From: Ectothiorhodospira sp. BSL-9
GTDB lineage: Bacteria; Pseudomonadota; Gammaproteobacteria; Ectothiorhodospirales; Ectothiorhodospiraceae
Direction of reading: 5' to 3'
Length of the DNA: 64,000 bases
Assembly (NCBI RefSeq): GCF_001632845.1
Contig: NZ_CP011994.1
Span: 2,552,001 to 2,616,000 of the forward strand
Position 1 is the first letter of the stretch. The number at the start of each line of letters is the position of its first letter. Positions 1-8,642 of this stretch are shown here, piece after piece. The position numbers and the translations under genes are program-made. Under the pieces are notes generated by a model that saw only the letters and a program-made list of their open reading frames with translations, did not search any database and had not been told where the DNA came from.

Positions 1-575
1 TCATCCATGATCCTTTCGGGATCCCGTTCCCGGCCCAGGGTGCTTACTGCCACGACCGGCACGCCCAGCTGTCGTTGCAGTCGATCCGCATGATCTGCCA
101 TGGCCTGGGTGGAGTCGCCTCGGCTGAAGGCCCAGTAGAAGAACACATCGGGTGAGACGCTCACCACCTTTTCCAGGTTGATGTCGGATCCAGGCTGACC
201 GCCCCCCAATTGGGGGATGTCATCCACATGGGCCACCGCCAGTGCCTCGATGGTCTTTTCCCGGGAAAACCGGGAGCCGAACATGTCGCCGGGAATGCCC
301 ACCAGCCGATCTGCGGCCTGCAGATGAACCACCATGCGATAGGCATCCACGTTCACCGTGGCGATCCGTTCCACCTGCTTGGGCACGCTGACCTGCCGGC
401 CCAGCATGTCCTGGATTTCCTGCATGGGTGGGGCTGTTCCGGTATCCACGGCCTGGGAGTTGCCGGAGGAGGGCGCATCGCAGGCCGCGAGCATCATGAG
501 TACGATGACCCCCGTCAGAATCACGACGAGGGCATCGAACCGGTTTGATCGGTGGGATGGGGAGGAGGCTGTCAT
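1..575 (-). CDS. ABC transporter substrate-binding lipoprotein (iron/cobalamin type), 3' end outside window
   Basis: Partial: the reading frame runs from an ATG at 575 to the window edge, about 191 codons. The N-terminus has basic residues, a hydrophobic stretch and a lipobox (LAAC) at about residue 33, so it should be an inner-membrane-anchored periplasmic lipoprotein. After it comes the typical start of an FepB/BtuF-like periplasmic binding domain (DMLGRQVSVPKQVERIATV, then a conserved VSPDVFFYW segment). It begins 49 bp after the TonB receptor gene at 625-2652 and lies behind the same cobalamin riboswitch, so the likely substrate is a corrinoid or related metal chelate delivered to an ABC permease beyond the edge. 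Family assignment is firm; the substrate is inferred. Confidence 0.85.
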   Translation of the reverse strand, partial: MTASSPSHRSNRFDALVVILTGVIVLMMLAACDAPSSGNSQAVDTGTAPPMQEIQDMLGRQVSVPKQVERIATVNVDAYRMVVHLQAADRLVGIPGDMFGSRFSREKTIEALAVAHVDDIPQLGGGQPGSDINLEKVVSVSPDVFFYWAFSRGDSTQAMADHADRLQRQLGVPVVAVSTLGRERDPERIMD

Positions 576-624
576 GGAATGATTCCAGAGTTGAGTGATG
601 AGCTGCCTGATGAGATGTGGCACG

Positions 625-2652
625 TCAGAATGTCCATGTGGCACTGAGCCGGATATCCCGGCCGGGCTCGTCCCGCACCAGTAGACGCCCATCCGCATCC
701 GTATCGGCCAGTGAGGTCTGCTCGGCATAACGGGTGTCCAGGAGGTTGCGCACGACCAGGGAGAGGCTCAGGCGATCGTCCATCCCGGGCTGCCACTGGG
801 CCTGAATGTCGTGCAGGCTGTAACCGTCCCGTTGGGGGGCATCGTCGGGTACCCGGGTGAGGTCATCCACCCAGGTGAACGTGTAGCCCAGGGTGAGGTT
901 GTCCAGAGCCGCCCAGCGCTGATCCCAGATGAACCGGTCACCTCCGGTACCGCCCCGTCGGCGAGAGACAGACTGAGGATTGCCATCCTCATCCACGGTT
1001 TCGGCGCTGAAGAAGGAGAGCCGGGTATCGTGTCGGCCGATACCCCAACTGGCGCGGATCTCATAGCCACGGGTGCGCAGGGTGTCCTGGCGGTTTCTGA
1101 TCGTGCCCACGAAAGGTGGCTCATGGCCGAACCGCCCACTGGCAAACGGGCTTCCCCAGGGATCATCCCGGTCGATGCTGTTGCGCAGGCGGGTGTCGAA
1201 CACCGTGAAGTCCAGGGTCAGCCGGTCGCTCTCCAGCAGGGCATCCCGCGCGTCATAGCTCACACCGGCCTCACGTCGTCGGGATTTCTCTGCCTTGAAG
1301 GGCTTGCCATCGTTGAGGTTGGTGTCCTCATTGAGGTAGGCCATCCAGCCGATGGGTATGATCCCGGCGCCACTCACGGCCTCGCCATAGCCAGCAAAGG
1401 CGGTCCAGCCGCCGAAGATATCCACCTGTGCGCTGACGTTAGGGGAAATGGCATTGCCCGATAGCGTCTGCTGGTGGAACTCGGTGGAGAAGTCGTCGAA
1501 GCGTGCCCCCAGGGAGAGCGACCACCGCCCCTGGTGCATGCGATTCTGGATGAAGGCACCCAGGTTACGGGACTCGCTGGTGATGCTCGGACCTTCCGTA
1601 CGACCTTCTTCCAGGTAGTAGTCCATGCCGAGGGTCAGACGGTGTTGGATGTCCGCGTGATCAAAACGGAAGGTGTTCCTTGCGTCGCCGCCGTATTCCC
1701 GCGTGCGGGTGCGGGTGCCGTCATCGAGTCTTTGCAGCTGATGATCGGTGTAATAGAGACGACCGATCCAGTCCAGCCACTGCTGGGGCGCATCATGGGT
1801 GTGTTGCAGGGTCCAGCGATGCTGTCGCAGACGTTGACCCACCGCGTCCTGGGCCTGGTCCTGACGAGGATCTCCGAAGTCGCTCCCCCGTGATCCATAG
1901 GGGTGGTCCCCGGTGAGCGTGTGACGCTGGGCGCCCAGTCGGATCTCGTGTCCCTGGGTGGGAAGGCGGCTGAGTCGGAACAGGTAGTCCCGATCCTGCC
2001 CACCGGAATGGGGCATGGTGTCTCCCCCGCCCACGCGGTAATCATCACGATTCACGGCCCGCAGATGAGCCAGGGCGCCCCATTGCTCGTTCAGCCGGGC
2101 CATGAGAGATGCAGAGCCGAGCAACGCATCATCCGCGCTGGCATGACCGCTTTTCACACGAACGCCCTGCTGTTGGCCAGGCAAGAGCAGATCCTGAGCG
2201 TCCTTGGTGGTGAATTCCACTCGCCCCCCCAGTGCCCCGGGACCCTGGTCGGCCGAGGGACGTGGGTCCACTTCCACCTGCTTGATGAGATCCGGGTCCA
2301 GACCGCTGAGGCTGCCGCGATGCTGATGGAGATTGCGGCCTTCCCGGGCGCCGTCGATGTTCACGTTGAGATTGCTGGCTTCCAGTCCACGCAGATACAG
2401 TCGCTGCGCGTTGCGACTGCCGCCGCCTACGTCCACTGAGGCCTCGGAGCGGAAAATGTCCGCCACATCCAGTGGCTGGTGCCTTTGGATGTCCTCGTCG
2501 GTGATTCGGCGATTGGAGTGATTTCGGGACTCGAGAACGATGGGGTCCAGTTCGACAACGGCCGATGCATGATGGCTGGTCTGGCCAGCAAAGGCTGGCG
2601 ACACCAGGGTGCCGGATATCATGGCCAGAACAAGAGGGGTCGGTTTGTGCAT
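625..2652 (-). CDS. TonB-dependent outer-membrane receptor, haem/haemoglobin-type sequence, riboswitch-controlled
   Basis: 675 residues. The start at 2652 was chosen because it is preceded by an AAAGGAA ribosome-binding site and opens a clean signal peptide ending in SPAFAG; an upstream in-frame extension lacks these. The plug domain (about 30-170) has the NVNIDGAREGRNLHQHRG segment and GPGALGG motif of the haemoglobin/transferrin/lactoferrin receptor branch; the rest is a 22-strand-type barrel ending in the terminal aromatic (ATWTF). The gene lies directly downstream of a cobalamin riboswitch and upstream of a binding-protein gene. Sequence type suggests haem, control suggests corrinoid; which is carried cannot be decided from sequence. 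A BtuB-like role is the most economical reading. Confidence 0.85.
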   Translation of the reverse strand: MHKPTPLVLAMISGTLVSPAFAGQTSHHASAVVELDPIVLESRNHSNRRITDEDIQRHQPLDVADIFRSEASVDVGGGSRNAQRLYLRGLEASNLNVNIDGAREGRNLHQHRGSLSGLDPDLIKQVEVDPRPSADQGPGALGGRVEFTTKDAQDLLLPGQQQGVRVKSGHASADDALLGSASLMARLNEQWGALAHLRAVNRDDYRVGGGDTMPHSGGQDRDYLFRLSRLPTQGHEIRLGAQRHTLTGDHPYGSRGSDFGDPRQDQAQDAVGQRLRQHRWTLQHTHDAPQQWLDWIGRLYYTDHQLQRLDDGTRTRTREYGGDARNTFRFDHADIQHRLTLGMDYYLEEGRTEGPSITSESRNLGAFIQNRMHQGRWSLSLGARFDDFSTEFHQQTLSGNAISPNVSAQVDIFGGWTAFAGYGEAVSGAGIIPIGWMAYLNEDTNLNDGKPFKAEKSRRREAGVSYDARDALLESDRLTLDFTVFDTRLRNSIDRDDPWGSPFASGRFGHEPPFVGTIRNRQDTLRTRGYEIRASWGIGRHDTRLSFFSAETVDEDGNPQSVSRRRGGTGGDRFIWDQRWAALDNLTLGYTFTWVDDLTRVPDDAPQRDGYSLHDIQAQWQPGMDDRLSLSLVVRNLLDTRYAEQTSLADTDADGRLLVRDEPGRDIRLSATWTF

Positions 2653-3226
2653 TGAGGTTCCTTTCGCGCACCACCCCGTGCGCGGTGATCGGGTGGACAG
2701 ACCACGGGGTGTCAACGCAGGAGGGCCGAACGAAAGGGACTCACCAACCGGAAGGGGAGCGGGTTATCCGTGACCGGCCCCGACCGCAGCGCCCCGCAGT
2801 GTTCGGGTCTGTTCAGGGCCGGTCTCCGGACTTGTGGCCTGGAGGGCGATGACGCCCTCCGGCAGATTGCCTTCCCACACGACCCGCCCGAGAAGGACGT
2901 GAGCCGCGCAGTGGCATGAGAGAATCTGCCGTTACCACCTACCGTTGCGGGGGCAGTGCCGGACTCGCCAGGCAGGGCTGGCTGAACCGGACTTCCCGTT
3001 TAACCTGCCAGACCGGGAGGGTCGGCAGGCACCCAGAACAACCGCGGAGACTATCAGGTTAATTCGGGCCGATTCAACTTGACGGTGGGTGCGAATTCTG
3101 CAGCCGGCTCCCGTGCAGCGTGTGTTTGTGCACAGGCGGGCCGGTGCCTAGTCGATTGCACGGTTTTCTGTCAAGGGGAAATCGCCCATGGGGAATGTTC
3201 TTAATAAGTCTATATAAATGAGCGAG
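2653..3226. other. Intergenic leader region without protein genes
   Basis: This stretch of about 570 bp holds the cobalamin riboswitch and, between it and the receptor start, the expression platform. The part beyond the riboswitch (about 3046-3226) should contain the operon promoter, but I see no convincing -35/-10 pair. No credible small gene was found on either strand. Confidence 0.6.
2815..3045 (-). promoter_or_regulatory. Cobalamin (adenosylcobalamin) riboswitch
   Basis: Read on the minus strand, the segment starts with GGTGCC (about 3033-3028), continues through a GGGAAGTCCGGT block and contains the nearly invariant B12-box core CTGCCCCCGCAACGGTA (about 2940-2957). It ends with CAAGTCCGGAGACCGGCC, matching the P1-proximal sequence of cobalamin riboswitches. 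It lies about 160 bp upstream of the TonB receptor start, the usual place for a B12-repressed leader. A covariance-model search would confirm the boundaries, which are approximate. Confidence 0.93.
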
Positions 3227-3370
3227 TTAGCCTGGGGTGGCGATTTTTTGATCAATCTGACGGTAATGCCCGTCAGGCCAGGCTTTTCGAGGTTTGCCGA
3301 CACGCTGTCCACAAAGATATCCACAGGATCTGTGGATGATGTCGTTGCGATCCGGGATGTACTGGGCCAT
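3227..3370 (-). pseudogene. Degenerate mazF/pemK-type toxin remnant
   Basis: A 47-codon frame starts at an ATG at 3370 that overlaps the antitoxin stop codon (TGATG), exactly where a MazF toxin gene should start. Its first residues, MAQYIPDRNDII, resemble the MazF/PemK N-terminus (YVPDxGDIxW), but the conserved core (phosphate-binding and catalytic residues) is absent and it stops at a TAA at 3227. A full toxin is about 110 residues. An internal deletion or frame loss is inferred; the join contains an 8-bp inverted repeat (ATCCACAG/CTGTGGAT). It could also be an unrelated short frame. Confidence 0.5.
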
Positions 3371-3630
3371 CAGTCCCCCATTTCGGTCGCCGAGGGGGAA
3401 GCCAGTTCATCCGCATGCGCGCCATGGGCATCCAGCCCTTTCAGAAGATCCGCCTCTGAAAAGGGAAGATTGACCTTGCGGGCAGGTTTTTCGGCAGCCT
3501 CTATCACGATCTTGCCGGCTTTAACGTGAATGGTGACCGGGCTGGAGACATCCAGCCTGGCCTGCGCCAGAATCTTGCTGGAAAGCCGCACAGCGGCGCT
3601 GTTTCCCCAGCGTTTGATCTCACTTTGCAT
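3370..3630 (-). CDS. MazE-like antitoxin (AbrB/SpoVT fold)
   Basis: 86 residues. The N-terminal half (IKRWGNSAAVRLSSKILAQ) is the typical MazE/PemI swapped-hairpin DNA-binding domain, with the WGNSxAVR signature; the C-terminal tail is the flexible toxin-binding part. The start is preceded by a GGAGA site. In known modules this protein neutralises an mRNA-cleaving MazF toxin and represses its own promoter. Here the coupled downstream frame is only a short toxin remnant, so the antitoxin appears orphaned. A perfect palindrome 21 bp upstream is the probable operator. Confidence 0.85.
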   Translation of the reverse strand: MQSEIKRWGNSAAVRLSSKILAQARLDVSSPVTIHVKAGKIVIEAAEKPARKVNLPFSEADLLKGLDAHGAHADELASPSATEMGD

Positions 3631-3650
3631 GGGAATCTCCAGGGCTGGGT

Positions 3651-3670
3651 GTATCTACTTAAGTAGATAC
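3651..3670. promoter_or_regulatory. Perfect 20-bp palindrome, probable antitoxin operator
   Basis: The sequence GTATCTACTTAAGTAGATAC is identical to its reverse complement over all 20 bases. It sits 21 bp upstream of the mazE-like start, overlapping the expected promoter. MazE-family antitoxins repress their own promoters by binding such palindromes, so an operator is the natural reading; binding is inferred. Confidence 0.7.
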
Positions 3671-3747
3671 TTAATTGCAGCTGGATGTAGTCGTCAACGC
3701 CGCTCAAGACGCTGGCAGAGCTGCTTGATCATGGGGTCGCGCCCATT

Positions 3748-4959
3748 CTAACCCTGAGTAGTCCGCGCCGCTTTCAAATCGCCGGGCGCATCAAGGATGT
3801 TGCGCTTGATGCGCCACATGACTTCAACGGTTTTCAGCTGTACGGCGATGAACGGGAGCATGACCAGAAGATGTGCCCAGCTGCCTGCCTGCAGTACACC
3901 GCTGTTGATGAGCCCCAGGTGAATGAAGAACATGCCGAAGACGAAGAACGCCACGCCAGGGCAGATCAGAGCGAAGGTGCCGGCATTGCCCTGGTTTCCT
4001 CGCGAATAGTCGCGGAAATAACCCAGGCGCTGCATCACGGCATAGCCGATCAGCCCGAAAAGGATCTGGGCGGAAAGAATGGCGGCGCTCAGGATCAGCA
4101 GTGAACTGTAGTTGACCGGCTGATCGAAGCCCTGTTGCAGGCCATAGGACAGCCGGATCCAGGTGATGCCCAGCAGGGTGAGGATGGGGATGATGATCCA
4201 CAGACTGGGGCTGGCTGCCACATTGATGCCCTTGACCATCATGGCCTGGAAGCCGTGCACCAGTTTGATCACCGCCAACAGGATGGCCGCGGTGAAAAAG
4301 AACATGGAAAGCAGGAGAGCGATAATGGCCGTGGCCTGGGTCTGACTCATCATGGCCGGTGCCGCTAGGCCCACGGCGATCATGGCCAGGGCGAAGATGG
4401 CGATCATCGGCGCCAGGCTGTTATTGGATGAAAAATCCACGTTGCCCTCGGTGAGGGTGCGGGCAAAGTAGGTGGTCAGGATCTTCAGGGCATACACGCC
4501 CACCGCCAGGAAGGCCAGCAGCGCCAGCGGGAACAGGTATTCCACCACCGACCAGAGATTGGGCACGAACAGGGCGCCCAGCACGAACATCATGTTGATG
4601 GACATGGCCAGGGTAAGGGGGATGGCCATCAGGGAGATCTCGTTGTTGCCGCTGCGCAGCTGGGCGAATGCCGGCGTGCGGCGGAATTGGCGGTATTCGC
4701 GGATGTTCCAGATCAGCAGCCTGAAGTGCAGGGCAGCGAAGAGCACCACGGCCACCAGAACCAGCGCCAGCCCGACCGATGCGGGCGTGACCGGGCCGGT
4801 GAGGATGGGCCACAAGTGATTGAAGGTGGCCATGGAGGGTTGGGGGCGTTCCACCAGAAACATGGGGTACATGAAGAACGAAACGGCCAGACCGCCTGCC
4901 CCCAGGGCTGCCAGGAAGAAGAGGGGATGGTACGACTCATTGAGGTCGCGTTTGAGCAT
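3748..4959 (-). CDS. Polytopic inner-membrane protein, about ten transmembrane helices
   Basis: 403 residues with the start at 4959, chosen for its AAGGAA ribosome-binding site; a longer in-frame extension crosses an AT-rich promoter-like region. About ten hydrophobic helices can be counted, beginning with a HPLFFLAALGAGGLAVSFFMYP segment and with a single notable Cys in the ninth (ICPGVAF). The overall look recalls TDT/TsoY-type membrane proteins found near sulfur or redox genes in sulfur bacteria, but I cannot establish the family or substrate by eye. It lies 100 bp after a c-type cytochrome gene and has its own AT-rich palindromic upstream region, so it may be separately regulated. Confidence 0.6.
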   Translation of the reverse strand: MLKRDLNESYHPLFFLAALGAGGLAVSFFMYPMFLVERPQPSMATFNHLWPILTGPVTPASVGLALVLVAVVLFAALHFRLLIWNIREYRQFRRTPAFAQLRSGNNEISLMAIPLTLAMSINMMFVLGALFVPNLWSVVEYLFPLALLAFLAVGVYALKILTTYFARTLTEGNVDFSSNNSLAPMIAIFALAMIAVGLAAPAMMSQTQATAIIALLLSMFFFTAAILLAVIKLVHGFQAMMVKGINVAASPSLWIIIPILTLLGITWIRLSYGLQQGFDQPVNYSSLLILSAAILSAQILFGLIGYAVMQRLGYFRDYSRGNQGNAGTFALICPGVAFFVFGMFFIHLGLINSGVLQAGSWAHLLVMLPFIAVQLKTVEVMWRIKRNILDAPGDLKAARTTQG

Positions 4960-4982
4960 GGAGGGTTCCTTGGGTGTATGGG

Positions 4983-5020
4983 GTAATATCCGTATATTAT
5001 AAATTGCTAATATATTACTG
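4983..5020 (-). promoter_or_regulatory. AT-rich inverted repeat upstream of membrane-protein gene
   Basis: In an otherwise GC-rich neighbourhood, 4983-5020 is strikingly AT-rich and contains ATATTA and TAATAT arms separated by about 10 bp, about 40 bp upstream of the start at 4959. It probably holds a promoter and operator for the ten-helix membrane protein. The regulator is unknown; NsrR- or Fnr-type sites are possible but the match is not good enough to name one. Confidence 0.45.
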
Positions 5021-5059
5021 GCAAACCCGGACTCTTGTCCGGGTACGGCTGTGGATGGC

Positions 5060-5602
5060 TTAGCGACACTCCATGGGTACGAGCTCAAACTGTCGATGGC
5101 AGGCGATGCACACGTTCTGCACGTTCACCAGGCGATGCATGATCTCCTGACTGGGGGCACCCTGCCGGGATTGCTCGGCAATGTCATCGAATCCCAGGCG
5201 CATGGCCCGGTACATCTCCACGAAATCCGGGGACAGATTGGCCGCCATGCGCTCGAACCGCCTCAGCTCCCGCTGGTTTGTCCGATGGGGGCGACCCTCT
5301 TCCTCATAGGCTTGCGCCAGCAACTTCATGCGTTCCAGCATGGCCGAGGTGGGGCGGAAATCCTCGGCCAGGGTGGCGATGCGTTCATGATCACCCTCCA
5401 GTGCAGAGGCAAGGATGCCGTTGGATATCTCCATGAACTGCCGCATGTGACCGAGAAGATGCTCGCGGTCGTCATCGCACAGATGCAGGGCGGTCCGCGA
5501 TGCTCCGGAATCCGCCTGCGCCGGGCTGGTCGCAAGTAAAGCCATGATCAACAGGAGAAAAAGGCCCGAAAACCGGGGTCGGGATGAGTGTGCTCTTGTC
5601 AT
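5060..5602 (-). CDS. Cytochrome c'-like (class II) c-type cytochrome
   Basis: 180 residues with a signal peptide (hydrophobic LFLLLIMALLATSPAQA) and a single haem-attachment motif CIACH near the C-terminus, the position typical of class II cytochromes (cytochrome c' and c-556), which are periplasmic four-helix bundles. The body is helical and rich in charged residues, with no second haem motif. It is 37 bp downstream of a TonB receptor gene in the same direction and so likely co-transcribed. Family roles include NO binding and electron transfer; which applies here is not visible. The residue that would be the distal ligand cannot be assigned without alignment. Confidence 0.8.
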   Translation of the reverse strand: MTRAHSSRPRFSGLFLLLIMALLATSPAQADSGASRTALHLCDDDREHLLGHMRQFMEISNGILASALEGDHERIATLAEDFRPTSAMLERMKLLAQAYEEEGRPHRTNQRELRRFERMAANLSPDFVEMYRAMRLGFDDIAEQSRQGAPSQEIMHRLVNVQNVCIACHRQFELVPMECR

Positions 5603-5639
5603 TGAATGGATCTGCCAGGGTGTTCAGGGAAGAGGGGTT

Positions 5640-7811
5640 TCATCGTAGGGAGTAGCGCAGTCCCACGCGGTAAAACCGGCCGGGGTCGGCCAGCAGGCTG
5701 CTGTTGTTGTTGGCGTCAAACAGGTTGTCGATACCGCCGTAAAGTTCCAGGTTGTCCCAGGTCCGGGGCTGGAAGCTGGCGGTCAGGTCAGCCACGGTGT
5801 AGCGGCTGTCCCGCTCGGTATTGTCGGCATCCAGATAGCGCTGACCCACATGACGGACGCGCAACTGCCAGAACTGCACATCATCAGGCGCCCAGGTGAG
5901 TCCGGCCACGGCCGTGACATCCGGACTGGTGGAAAGGGTGCGTCCGGTGTTGCGGTTCTCCGCGTCCACCCAGGTGCCGGTGAGATCGGCATGCACCGTG
6001 TGGGTCAGGGGCAGGGACAACAGGGCTTCCAGCCCCCGGATACGGGCCTCGCCCACATTGCGGAAGGTGATGTACTCGGTGTCCTGAGGCTGTTCACGAA
6101 CCCGCTCCACGCGGTCACGGATGTCGGTATGAAAAGCGGTAAGCTCGTAGCGGCCGCCGCCGACCCGTCCCAGCAGGCCCAGTTCCCAGGTGTCGCTCCG
6201 TTCCGGCTTCAGGTCATGGGGGGTCTTGCCCACGCTGGGGTCCGACACATGGGCGCCGAGCATGGGCATGCCGCTCGGGTTGATATGGTTGGAGTCGTAG
6301 TCGCGATTCTCGGGCACCTTGAAGCCCTGGGCGTAGTTGAAGCGCAAGCGGGTGGCTTCGGTCAGGGCATAGACGCCGCCAGCCTTCATGGTGGTGCTGT
6401 CCTCGCCCACACTGGCTTCGTCGTAGCGGGCGCCGTATACCAGATCCAGTCGTTCGCTGGCCTTCCACTCATGCTGGACGAAGGCGCCGCCGTGCCAGCG
6501 GTCATCACCATCCCGGTATTGTGCACCTGCTGCCAGAGTGTGTTCTGCCGACGGGCTCCAGGTGGCCAGCAGGTCATTGATGGTCTCGGTCAGGATGGTA
6601 TCCCTGCCACCTGCATCCGTCTGGCCGCGGTTGTCAAAGCCCAGGTCACGCCAGGGGATCGCGGTCACTGAGCGTTCCTTTTCATAGCGGCTCTGATAGA
6701 GGTTGTAACGCAGTCCGAAGCGTTCATCGGGCTGCCAGTCCAGGGTGCCGGAGACATCCGTGCGACGGTTATCGTCGGTCCAGCGGGTGGGGATGTTGAA
6801 GGCAGGAATGGTCTGGCCCTGATTGCTGGAGTAGTTCGTGTCGGTGCGACCCTCGTTCACATAGTCCCGGGAACGGCTCTCCTCCATCCAGCCCAGCTCC
6901 AGTTCACCCTGCAGGGTGTGGGTGATCTGGTGGCGCAGCGTCACTCCCAGGTTGTACACGTCTGCCTCGTCCAGCCGCTGTTCATCGAAGCGGTAAACAT
7001 CCTGGATGTTACGCACGGGAGAGTTGGGTCCACCGTGCCCGGAGGGCGGCGTTCGTTGCCCGGTGACGCCCACCTGGGCGGAAGTGCCCCTCTCGTAAGC
7101 ATTGCGGGTGCTGGCGTTGGCCAGCACGCTGACCTGGGTGCGCTCATTGCCCCCGAGCAGGTTGGCGCTGGCGGATAACCGCTCCGCGCCCCCGCCATCG
7201 CGCATCCCCGCCTGCACGTCCACATCCGCCTCGAACCCGCTTCGCGGTTGGCGGGTAATGATGTTGATCACGCCCCCCAGGGCGTCGGAGCCGTACAGCA
7301 CACTGCCTGGCCCCTTGAGGATCTCGATGCGCTCGATCTGCCCTGCGGTGAGTCGGTTGAGTTCATAGCGCCGACTCGGCTCGCCCGAGACGCGGCGCCC
7401 ATTGATCAGGAACACCGTGTCATCCCGGCTGGCACCCCGGATGGAGGCCAGGGTGCCATCGGCACTCACGTACAGCCCGGAGTGATTGCGCAGTATGTCC
7501 GAGAGCAGCACGGAGCCGCTGTTCTGGATGTCCGCGGCGGTGATCACTTCCACCGATGCAGGACTGCGCTCCAGGGCGCGTTCGGTGCGGGTGCCCGCCG
7601 TGACGGTGAGTGTCTCGAGTTGTGCCGCGGACGCCTCGGTTGTTGCCTGGTCGACCTGGGCGTGGGCCAGGGCTGGCAGCAACAGCAGGGCTATCTTGGG
7701 AATGGTACCGGCCACCACCGCGGCAGTCAGTGGGCTTTTCTGGCGGGCAATGGGAAGCGGGCAGGAGCGGTTGAGCGTGTTCAGGTGAGGCATGCGGTCC
7801 AGACTCTCCAT
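5640..7811 (-). CDS. TonB-dependent outer-membrane receptor (FepA/CirA/BtuB type)
   Basis: About 723 residues. The start at 7811 was chosen for an AGGGG site; 7826 and 7793 are alternatives. A signal sequence ends in LLLLPALAHAQ. The TonB box region is followed by LETLTVTAGTRTERALERSP, then a plug domain with ILKGPGSVLYGSDALGGVINIITR, very typical of siderophore and vitamin receptors, and a barrel ending in a terminal aromatic-containing strand (YRVGLRYSLR). It is followed after 37 bp by the cytochrome c'-like gene. The substrate is not evident; a ferric siderophore or haem-derived ligand is plausible given the cytochrome neighbour. I did not find a convincing Fur box upstream. Confidence 0.88.
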   Translation of the reverse strand: MESLDRMPHLNTLNRSCPLPIARQKSPLTAAVVAGTIPKIALLLLPALAHAQVDQATTEASAAQLETLTVTAGTRTERALERSPASVEVITAADIQNSGSVLLSDILRNHSGLYVSADGTLASIRGASRDDTVFLINGRRVSGEPSRRYELNRLTAGQIERIEILKGPGSVLYGSDALGGVINIITRQPRSGFEADVDVQAGMRDGGGAERLSASANLLGGNERTQVSVLANASTRNAYERGTSAQVGVTGQRTPPSGHGGPNSPVRNIQDVYRFDEQRLDEADVYNLGVTLRHQITHTLQGELELGWMEESRSRDYVNEGRTDTNYSSNQGQTIPAFNIPTRWTDDNRRTDVSGTLDWQPDERFGLRYNLYQSRYEKERSVTAIPWRDLGFDNRGQTDAGGRDTILTETINDLLATWSPSAEHTLAAGAQYRDGDDRWHGGAFVQHEWKASERLDLVYGARYDEASVGEDSTTMKAGGVYALTEATRLRFNYAQGFKVPENRDYDSNHINPSGMPMLGAHVSDPSVGKTPHDLKPERSDTWELGLLGRVGGGRYELTAFHTDIRDRVERVREQPQDTEYITFRNVGEARIRGLEALLSLPLTHTVHADLTGTWVDAENRNTGRTLSTSPDVTAVAGLTWAPDDVQFWQLRVRHVGQRYLDADNTERDSRYTVADLTASFQPRTWDNLELYGGIDNLFDANNNSSLLADPGRFYRVGLRYSLR

Positions 7812-7983
7812 TTCGCCCCTGCCCATGGGCGGAGAGCGATCGGTGAAAAAGGCCTGGCTGGCTCACCGGATATGGCCGGTTGGCGGGCTTGGCTGCTGCG
7901 CTTTGAGTTATTGAATAAGAATTATGTGCGTTATGTTAGTCCTTCGCGAGTCTGGTTGTCATTGATATTGCCCAAGTCGATGA

Positions 7984-8463
7984 CTACCACCCGACCGTGC
8001 CCGGCCCGCCCTTGAAGGGCCCCTGGATCTCGGCGGTGATCCAGCCGCCGTAAAAGCTTCCCTGCTGCGCCTGCACCTGCTCACCGTCCACGTAACAGGC
8101 CTCAACCCGACCTGCATAGAAGGAGATATATCCAGCAATATCAGAATGTGAGTCCGTGGGGTGTTCATAGGCCCAGCACACGTCACGGATCGTTCCGCCC
8201 GATGTGTGCAGGTTCCAGTATCGGGCCCGCCCCTTGAATTCGCAGTAGGTGCTTGTGTCGCTGGGTTCCAGCCGTGACCAGTCGACGCTGTCCGGGGGCA
8301 GGTAGTAGCAGGGCGGGTGGGATGTCTCCAGCACCCGAAAGGCCTGCCGGGTTTCGGCCAGCACCTGCCCGTCATGGACGACCTTCAAGTGGCGCTGCAC
8401 CGGCTCCACACGGGGTGGGCGCGGATAGTCCCACACGGATTCCTGGGGGTGGCTCGTGGTCAT
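7984..8463 (-). CDS. DUF427 domain protein
   Basis: 159 residues covering one DUF427 domain. Recognisable features are the ESVWDYPRPPRVEP opening, the VLETSHPPCYYLPPDSVDW segment, the STYCEFKGRARYW core and the FYAGRVEACYVDGE end, all standard for this small beta-rich family. The family occurs widely, often alone, and its biochemical function is not established. The gene is transcribed away from egtB, with a 179-bp divergent region between them, and lies 172 bp upstream of the TonB receptor gene. Confidence 0.85.
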   Translation of the reverse strand: MTTSHPQESVWDYPRPPRVEPVQRHLKVVHDGQVLAETRQAFRVLETSHPPCYYLPPDSVDWSRLEPSDTSTYCEFKGRARYWNLHTSGGTIRDVCWAYEHPTDSHSDIAGYISFYAGRVEACYVDGEQVQAQQGSFYGGWITAEIQGPFKGGPGTVGW

Positions 8464-8642
8464 GGTGGTCTCCTCACTTCATCGCCAGCGGGTGCAGATT
8501 TGGAGTGTCCGCCAGTCTCCTGGGTTCCTCCGTGTGGATTTCCAGGGTCGCGGTTCAATAAGAACTGGCGGGTGGTCGTTGACGTGGGTCAAGTCACAGT
8601 TTAACGTCTGTTGACAGAACCCATGGTTGTAAGGAGTCCGCT

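Noticed and set aside
7905-7945. AT-rich patch upstream of the TonB receptor considered as a Fur box
   Set aside because: The hexamers do not align well with GATAATGATAATCATTATC; too many mismatches to claim a site.
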